From the NCBI GenBank assembly GCA_017608985.1, contig JAFCEV010000024.1, forward strand, positions 1 through 7,892: a stretch of DNA of 7,892 nt, in the 5' to 3' direction. The notes beneath the pieces are model-generated. The model was not told where the DNA came from. It did not search any database and worked only from the letters and a program-made list of their open reading frames with translations. The position numbers and the translations under genes are program-made. Shown here piece by piece: positions 4,584 to 7,892 of the stretch. This DNA comes from Candidatus Pacearchaeota archaeon. GTDB lineage: Archaea; Nanobdellota; Nanobdellia; Pacearchaeales; GW2011-AR1. Every line of letters starts with the position of its first letter. Within the stretch, counting starts at the first letter, position 1.

Positions 4584-5320
4584 AAATTCAAAACAAAAAT
4601 TCAAAGAATTTTAGTTCGTCCGCCTCAAACACAGTCAGTCGAACGAAAGCAATTATCTTCGACGCGAGCACAATAATAAGTTTTTCAATGAATGGCCTGC
4701 TCAAAGAACTTGAAGAGCTTAAAAAAATCTTTAATGGAAAATTTCTTATAACTGAAAAAGTAAAATTTGAAGCAATTGATAAACCAATGACTATAGACAG
4801 ATTCAGGCTTGAAGCAATTAAAATAAAAAAATTGCTGGAAGACAGAACTTTTGAATTGCCTTCTTCTATAGGAATTAAAACTTCAGAGGTATCGAAAAAA
4901 TCAAACGAATACCTGAATATTGCAAATTCTGCATTTACTGGAAAAAAAGGAGAGATACATTTAATAGACTTGGGAGAGGCTTCTTGCCTTGCTTTAAGTG
5001 ATATTTTAACTAAAACAGGGATTCCCAATGTTATTGCAATTGACGAGAGAACAACACGAAACCTTTGTGAAACTCCTGAAGAATTAAAGAATTTTCTCGA
5101 GGGCAAATTGCATACAAAAATAAATATTAAAAAAGAAAATATAGAAGCGTTCAAGAAATTCAAATTTATTAGATCTACTGAATTAATTTATATTTCTTAT
5201 AAGAAGGGCATTTTGAGGATGAAAAATTCAGGAGCATTGAACGCTCTTCTCTATGCTTTAAAATATAAGGGCTGTGCTATTTCAAGAAAAGAGATTCGAG
5301 AGATTGAAAGTTTGGGATAA
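4580..5320 (+). CDS. PIN-fold putative ribonuclease, 246 aa, with a C-terminal extension
   Basis: After a Ser/Asn/Lys-rich, probably unstructured start (residues 1-22), the sequence AIIFDASTIISFSMNGL (24-40) is a PIN-domain first strand with D28. Further candidate active-site acids are E64 (VKFEAIDKP), E133 in IDLGEASCLALSD and D155 in VIAIDERTTR. The GEASCLAL and IDE patterns are typical of PIN proteins, which usually cut RNA with bound magnesium or manganese. At 246 residues it is about 100 longer than a minimal PIN domain; residues 190-246 form an added region (TELIYISYKKG, then ALNALLYALKYKGCAISRKEI). GGAG lies about 10 bases upstream, and the ATG overlaps the 187-aa gene's stop. The bases covering codons 10-30 are richer in CG-containing codons than the surroundings. 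Toxin or housekeeping RNA-processing nuclease are both possible. Confidence 0.75.
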   Translation: MKIQNKNSKNFSSSASNTVSRTKAIIFDASTIISFSMNGLLKELEELKKIFNGKFLITEKVKFEAIDKPMTIDRFRLEAIKIKKLLEDRTFELPSSIGIKTSEVSKKSNEYLNIANSAFTGKKGEIHLIDLGEASCLALSDILTKTGIPNVIAIDERTTRNLCETPEELKNFLEGKLHTKINIKKENIEAFKKFKFIRSTELIYISYKKGILRMKNSGALNALLYALKYKGCAISRKEIREIESLG

Positions 5321-5348
5321 GATAGACGTAGCAATTTAGAAGACAAAA

Positions 5349-5358
5349 CTTAAAAATC
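5349..5358 (+). promoter_or_regulatory. Probable TATA box of tRNA-Trp
   Basis: CTTAAAAATC is centred about 27 bases before the first base of the mature tRNA at 5380, so the 5' leader would be only a few bases long. The match to a TATA consensus is moderate. Confidence 0.4.
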
Positions 5359-5379
5359 ACCTATTTCTTGTAAATATAA

Positions 5380-5450
5380 GGGTGCATAGTTTAATGGTAA
5401 AATAGGCGGCTCCAGACCGCCAGCTGGGGGTTCGATTCCCTCTGCGCCCA
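5380..5450 (+). tRNA. tRNA-Trp (anticodon CCA)
   Basis: A full cloverleaf of 71 bases can be drawn. The acceptor stem pairs GGGTGCA (5380-5386) with TGCGCCC (5443-5449), with discriminator A5450. The D arm is GTTT/AAAT around AATGGTA, which contains the conserved GG. The anticodon stem is GGCGG/CCGCC (5405-5409, 5417-5421) with loop CTCCAGA, giving anticodon CCA at 5412-5414. There is a 4-base variable loop, and the T arm is GGGGG/CCCTC around TTCGATT. CCA is not encoded at the 3' end, and TTTTTA follows directly, a plausible termination signal. No intron is present, whereas many archaeal tRNA-Trp genes carry one after position 37. G1-C72, G2-C71 and A73 fit the known archaeal TrpRS identity elements. 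Confidence 0.96.
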
Positions 5451-5548
5451 TTTTTAGGTTCGCTTCGCTCATTTATTGGTGCTCAAAATTGACTCTGTCT
5501 AATTTTTCGCTTAAGAAAACATTAATACGATAATAATTTTTTAGCAGA

Positions 5549-5570
5549 ACATCATGTGGAACGCTGATGT
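5549..5570. repeat. Compact hairpin in the tRNA-Trp/ISC operon gap
   Basis: ACATCA (5549-5554), a bulged T, GTG (5556-5558), a GAA loop, CGC (5562-5564) and TGATGT (5565-5570) form a nine-pair stem. The whole 5451-5642 gap has no open frame of note. It shows CG-containing patches (TTCGCTTCGCTCA near 5460, AGCGTTAGCGAGCG near 5590) unlike the AT-rich background. It could be a small RNA or tRNA read-through structure; no family is recognised. Confidence 0.3.
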
Positions 5571-5613
5571 GAAGCAATTAATATGCAAGCGTTAGCGAGC
5601 GATTTCCAAAACC

Positions 5614-5621
5614 TTTATAAA
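5614..5621 (+). promoter_or_regulatory. TATA box of the ISC operon
   Basis: TTTATAAA, preceded by AACC, is centred 25 bases before the ATG at 5643. It predicts transcription starting at the start codon of the ArsR-type regulator gene. Confidence 0.65.
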
Positions 5622-5624
5622 GAA

Positions 5625-5644
5625 ATATGAAATATAATTCATAT
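5625..5644. promoter_or_regulatory. Putative ArsR-type operator palindrome
   Basis: ATATGAA (5625-5631) and TTCATAT (5638-5644) are perfect inverted copies separated by six bases. The core TGAA-N6-TTCA is the known operator pattern of the ArsR/SmtB family. The site lies between the TATA box and the start codon, overlapping the predicted transcription start, where a bound repressor would block polymerase. The gene directly downstream encodes an ArsR-family protein, so autoregulation of the whole operon is the natural reading. Binding itself is inferred. Confidence 0.65.
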
Positions 5645-5948
5645 GAGTTATTATACCTATCACATCTTCTTTAGAAATCTTGCAAATCCTCTGAAAATAA
5701 GAATAATCTCGGAATTGAAAAAAGGAGATAAATCAGTAAATCAGCTTGTAAGAGATATCGGAATAGAACAGAGCAACATCTCCCATGCACTTTCTTCCCT
5801 AAGATGCTGTAATATTGTTACTTCTAAAATCAAAGGTAAAGCAAGGATTTATAGTCTGAACAAAAAAACAATTCTTCCAATTTTAAAAATGATTGACAAA
5901 CATGAAAAGGAATTTTGCAAGGAGTGTGTTTATAAAAAGAGAAAATGA
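5643..5948 (+). CDS. ArsR-family winged-helix regulator of the ISC operon, with four cysteines
   Basis: The 101-residue product is a single winged helix-turn-helix. It has the ArsR opening FRNLANPLKIRIISELKKGDKSVNQL (about 10-35), a recognition-helix region IEQSNISHALSSLR (41-54) and the wing IKGKARIYSLN (63-73). There are four cysteines: adjacent C55/C56 just after the recognition helix, and C92/C95 in a C-terminal FCKECVYKK. The classical ELCVC metal site in helix 3 is absent. CC plus CxxC could bind a metal or an iron-sulfur cluster, as the Fe-S regulators IscR and SufR do by other arrangements; this is inference from residues and context. Its stop overlaps the iscS start (ATGA), so it is the first gene of the operon, and an ArsR-like palindrome sits in its promoter. 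Confidence 0.85.
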   Translation: MSYYTYHIFFRNLANPLKIRIISELKKGDKSVNQLVRDIGIEQSNISHALSSLRCCNIVTSKIKGKARIYSLNKKTILPILKMIDKHEKEFCKECVYKKRK

Positions 5949-7099
5949 AACAAATCTATCTAGATAATGCAGCAACAACAAAAATGGATGGAAAAGTTGT
6001 GTCTGCCATGCTTCCTTATTTTGAGCAGAAGTTTGGAAATGCATCTTCACAACATGAAATAGGACAAGAGGCAAAAAATGCACTGGAAAAAGCAAGAAGA
6101 ATAATTGCAAAAGCTATTAATTGCAGAAGTGATGAAATAATTTTTACTTCAGGGGGAACAGAATCAAACAATCTTGCTTTGAAAGGTTTGTTTTTTTCTA
6201 ATTATCCTGAAAAAAGTCATATTATAACAACAAAAATAGAGCATGACTGTATATTAAATACTTGTAAATGGCTTGAGAAACAAGGAGCAAAAATAACTTA
6301 CTTAGACGTGGACAAAGAGGGATTTGTAAATATTGAAGATATTGAAAGAGCAATAACAGATAAGACATTTTTAGTAACAATAATTCACGCAAATAATGAA
6401 GTAGGGACAATTCAGGATTTGGAAGAAATTGGAAAAATTTGCAAATCAAAAAATGTTTTATTTCATACAGATGCGTGCCAGAGTTTTACAAAAGTTCCAA
6501 TTAATGTAAAGAAACAAAATCTGAATTTAGTAACTTTAAATGCACACAAAATTCACGGGCCAAAAGGAATTGGAGCTTTGTATATTAAAAGAGGAATAAA
6601 AATAACTCCTCTGGTGCATGGAGGAGGACATGAGCAAGGATTAAGAAGTGGAACAGAAAACATTGCTGGAGCAGTAGGTTTTGCAAAAGCAGTAGAGATT
6701 GCAAGCTCAAGAGATATAAAAAAAATGGAAAATCTAAGGGATAAATTAATTAATGGACTTTTAAAAATAAAAAATGTTACATTAAACGGGCCAAGACAAA
6801 ACAGATTATGCAATAATGTTAATGTTTCATTTAACAATATTGAAGGGGAAGCTATTGGAGGTTATCTGGAAAATGCGGGAATCTATACTTCAACAGGAAG
6901 TGCCTGCATGTCACATACTTTAGAAACCAGTCATGTCTTAAAAGCTCTCGGACTTTCTCCATTAAAATCAAACAGTTCATTAAGACTGAGTTTAAGCAAA
7001 TTCACAACAGCAGAAGATATTGATTATGTTTTAGATAAAATTCCAAAGATAGTAAATAAATTAAGGAGAATTAGTCCTCTTGTGAACTGGAAAAGATGA
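5945..7099 (+). CDS. iscS: Cysteine desulfurase IscS/NifS
   Basis: This 384-residue, PLP-dependent, class V aminotransferase-fold enzyme converts cysteine to alanine and passes the sulfur, as a persulfide, to a scaffold for Fe-S cluster assembly. Landmarks: the IYLDNAATTKMD start, SGGTESNNLALKG (69-81), H100 in the IEHD cofactor-stacking motif, NNEVGTIQ (150-157), D176 and Q179 in HTDACQS, the PLP-binding K202 in NAHKIHGPKGIGALY, HGGGHEQGLRSGTEN (225-239), and the active-site C321 in TSTGSACMSHTLETSHVLKAL. The S-x-C loop and length place it in group I (IscS/NifS) rather than SufS. All key residues are intact. It overlaps the regulator gene and the DUF1858 gene by four bases each, so the operon is translated in a coupled way. 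Archaeal IscS enzymes are often of bacterial origin; that was not tested here. Confidence 0.96.
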   Translation: MKQIYLDNAATTKMDGKVVSAMLPYFEQKFGNASSQHEIGQEAKNALEKARRIIAKAINCRSDEIIFTSGGTESNNLALKGLFFSNYPEKSHIITTKIEHDCILNTCKWLEKQGAKITYLDVDKEGFVNIEDIERAITDKTFLVTIIHANNEVGTIQDLEEIGKICKSKNVLFHTDACQSFTKVPINVKKQNLNLVTLNAHKIHGPKGIGALYIKRGIKITPLVHGGGHEQGLRSGTENIAGAVGFAKAVEIASSRDIKKMENLRDKLINGLLKIKNVTLNGPRQNRLCNNVNVSFNNIEGEAIGGYLENAGIYTSTGSACMSHTLETSHVLKALGLSPLKSNSSLRLSLSKFTTAEDIDYVLDKIPKIVNKLRRISPLVNWKR

Positions 7100-7296
7100 A
7101 AATAACTCATAAAACAAAATTAAGTACATTACTTGATAAAAATCCAAAAGCAGCTGAACTCTTGTTTGAAGCAGGAATGGCTTGTGTAGGATGTCCTATG
7201 GCAATGAATGAAACATTAGAGCAGGGCTGTCTTGCGCATGGTATGACTAAAAAAGAAATTGATAAATTAGTGAAGGAGTTGAATAAGTTGAAATGA
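7096..7296 (+). CDS. DUF1858 CxxC mini-protein (redox-disulfide domain)
   Basis: The 66 residues form a complete DUF1858 domain, the family named for its association with hybrid cluster proteins. It has THKTKLSTLLDKNPKAAELLFEAGM, then the signature ACVGCPMAMNETLEQGCLAHGM with C30 and C33 as the CxxC pair and C45 as a third conserved cysteine, and a final helix KKEIDKLVKELNKL. Family proteins are small helical domains thought to do thiol or sulfur chemistry; no reaction is established for this one. Here it is encoded between iscS and iscU and overlaps both by four bases (ATGA). That suggests it works with them, for example as a persulfide relay, a reductant or a cluster-binding accessory (inference). 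Confidence 0.9.
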   Translation: MKITHKTKLSTLLDKNPKAAELLFEAGMACVGCPMAMNETLEQGCLAHGMTKKEIDKLVKELNKLK

Positions 7297-7685
7297 TACA
7301 ATATTCAAAAAAAGTTATGAGAGAATTTCTTCATCCAAAAAACATGGGAGAAATAAAAAATCCAGACGGGGTTGGAAAAGTAGGAAATCCACTTTGTGGG
7401 GATATTATGTGGCTTTATATAAAAGTAGGGAGGAAAAAAGGCAAAGAATATATCAAAAATATAAAATTCAAAACTTTTGGCTGCGCTGCTGCAATTTCAA
7501 CTTCATCTATGATAACACAATTAGCAAAAGGAAAAGAACTTGAAAAAGCGAAGAAAATTACAGTTAATGATATTGCAAAATCTTTAAGAGGTTTGCCTCC
7601 TATAAAAATGCACTGCAGTAATTTAGCAACAGACGCCTTGAAAGCAGCAATTAAGGATTATGAGACGAAGAGCATAAAAAAGTGA
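7293..7685 (+). CDS. iscU: Iron-sulfur cluster scaffold IscU (NifU N-terminal domain)
   Basis: IscU receives sulfur from IscS and iron to build [2Fe-2S] or [4Fe-4S] clusters, then hands them on. The 130 residues cover the whole family domain, without the C-terminal NifU extension. It starts YSKKVMREFLHPKNMGEI and has ligand C35 with the stabilising D37 in GNPLCGDIMWLYIKV, C64 in FKTFGCAAAISTSSMITQL, and C108 in LPPIKMHCSNLATDALKAAI. All three cysteines and the aspartate are intact. LPPIK resembles the LPPVK site that bacterial IscU uses to bind the chaperone HscA, but no hscA or hscB gene is in the window. Its start overlaps the DUF1858 stop (ATGA); GGAG lies about 16 bases upstream, probably too far to act as an ordinary ribosome-binding site. 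It is the last gene of the operon. Confidence 0.95.
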   Translation: MIQYSKKVMREFLHPKNMGEIKNPDGVGKVGNPLCGDIMWLYIKVGRKKGKEYIKNIKFKTFGCAAAISTSSMITQLAKGKELEKAKKITVNDIAKSLRGLPPIKMHCSNLATDALKAAIKDYETKSIKK

Positions 7686-7721
7686 AAAGGTATGTTTTGT
7701 TTGAAGTTATGTTAGATGAAG

Positions 7722-7737
7722 TTTTTCTTTAGAAAAA
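7722..7737 (+). terminator. Possible terminator after iscU
   Basis: TTTTTC, a TTTA loop and GAAAAA form a weak AT hairpin containing T-runs, 36 bases after the iscU stop. Archaeal polymerases stop at T-runs, so this is a reasonable operon end, but the evidence is thin. Confidence 0.35.
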
Positions 7738-7740
7738 TTT

Positions 7741-7892
7741 GGATGGAAATCGTTTAATCGCTGTTAGCAGACCTGAAGGGCACGAGCTGAAACAAAAAGT
7801 TTCCTCGTGAGTTTAAAATTTCATTTTAGGGTGGGGGAGGAGGATGGTTATTTCCGACGACCAAAAAATCAGAGAGAAAAGCCTGCCCTTTT
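7741..7892 (+). ncRNA. Candidate structured RNA cut by the right edge
   Basis: This stretch has no open frame of note and is clearly richer in G and C than the flanking genes, a hallmark of structural RNA in AT-rich archaea. A strong hairpin pairs CACGAG (7781-7786) and GAAAC (7789-7793) with GTTTC (7799-7803) and CTCGTG (7804-7809), with a CT bulge and an AAAAA loop. Possible long-range stems are GGAAAT (7745-7750) with ATTTCC (7850-7855), and AAGGG (7776-7780) with CCCTT (7886-7890). There is also a G-run segment GGGTGGGGGAGGAGG (7829-7843). I looked for RNase P, SRP, 5S and C/D-box signatures and found none convincing in the visible part. The strand is assumed, and the true ends are unknown. 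Confidence 0.35.

Noticed and set aside
4588..5163. Minus-strand open frame of 191 codons
   Set aside because: It is antisense to the PIN-like gene, hydrophobic and Ser/Phe-rich without domain motifs. The plus-strand frame has PIN motifs and an ATGA coupling.
5380..5450. tRNA-Trp as an integration (att) site or as an intron-containing tRNA
   Set aside because: No second copy of the tRNA 3' end and no integrase is present in the window. The anticodon stem-loop is continuous, so no intron is present.
5883..7301. Several minus-strand frames opposite the ISC operon
   Set aside because: They are shadows of iscS and the DUF1858 gene, whose plus-strand products have intact catalytic motifs.
1..7892. 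CRISPR array, insertion sequence or phage genes
   Set aside because: No regularly spaced repeats, Cas-like proteins, transposase, integrase or structural phage motifs were found in any frame.

Overview
The window is AT-rich and archaeal. It encodes RNA polymerase subunit Rpo7 (RpoE1), the elongation factor Spt4 and the eukaryote-like ribosomal proteins S24e and S27ae, and its transcription units begin with a TATA box rather than -35/-10 elements. The compact layout, very low GC, tiny unassigned proteins and sigma-region-4-like HTH protein suggest a DPANN-type archaeon (Woesearchaeota/Pacearchaeota-like). That lineage call is inferred from style and was not tested phylogenetically.

Left third, mostly minus strand. 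A nearly complete scpA (condensin kleisin) runs off the left edge at base 1. A gap of about 390 bases between scpA and a small membrane ORF holds a plus-strand TATA box followed by a strongly foldable hairpin pair, a candidate small RNA. Next comes an information-processing cluster, read right to left: a Fcf1-like PIN nuclease gene (3435-3064, with its own hairpin downstream), then rpoE1, spt4, an unassigned 66-aa gene, rps24e and rps27ae. The last four junctions are extremely tight: one TAATG overlap, then three identical TAAAATG junctions.

Middle, plus strand. A 130-aa protein resembling sigma-70 region 4 is followed by a two-gene unit with an ATGA overlap: a 187-aa helical/HTH-like protein and a 246-aa PIN-fold protein. 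The pair looks like either an unusual toxin-antitoxin-type module or a lineage-specific RNA-processing pair. An intronless tRNA-Trp(CCA) gene follows.

Right third, plus strand. A four-gene iron-sulfur assembly operon encodes an ArsR-family regulator, cysteine desulfurase IscS, a DUF1858 CxxC mini-protein and the scaffold IscU/NifU-N. Each junction is an ATGA overlap. The regulator has four cysteines, and a perfect 7-6-7 palindrome (ATATGAA-N6-TTCATAT) lies between its TATA box and start codon. This matches the known ArsR/SmtB operator pattern and suggests an autoregulated, possibly Fe-S- or metal-sensing ISC operon. The last ~150 bases hold GC-enriched, foldable non-coding sequence that is cut by the window edge.

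Five units (scpA, rpoE1, the sigma-4-like gene, the 187-aa gene and the ISC operon) have TATA boxes centred about 25 bases before the ATG, which predicts leaderless mRNAs as the main mode here.
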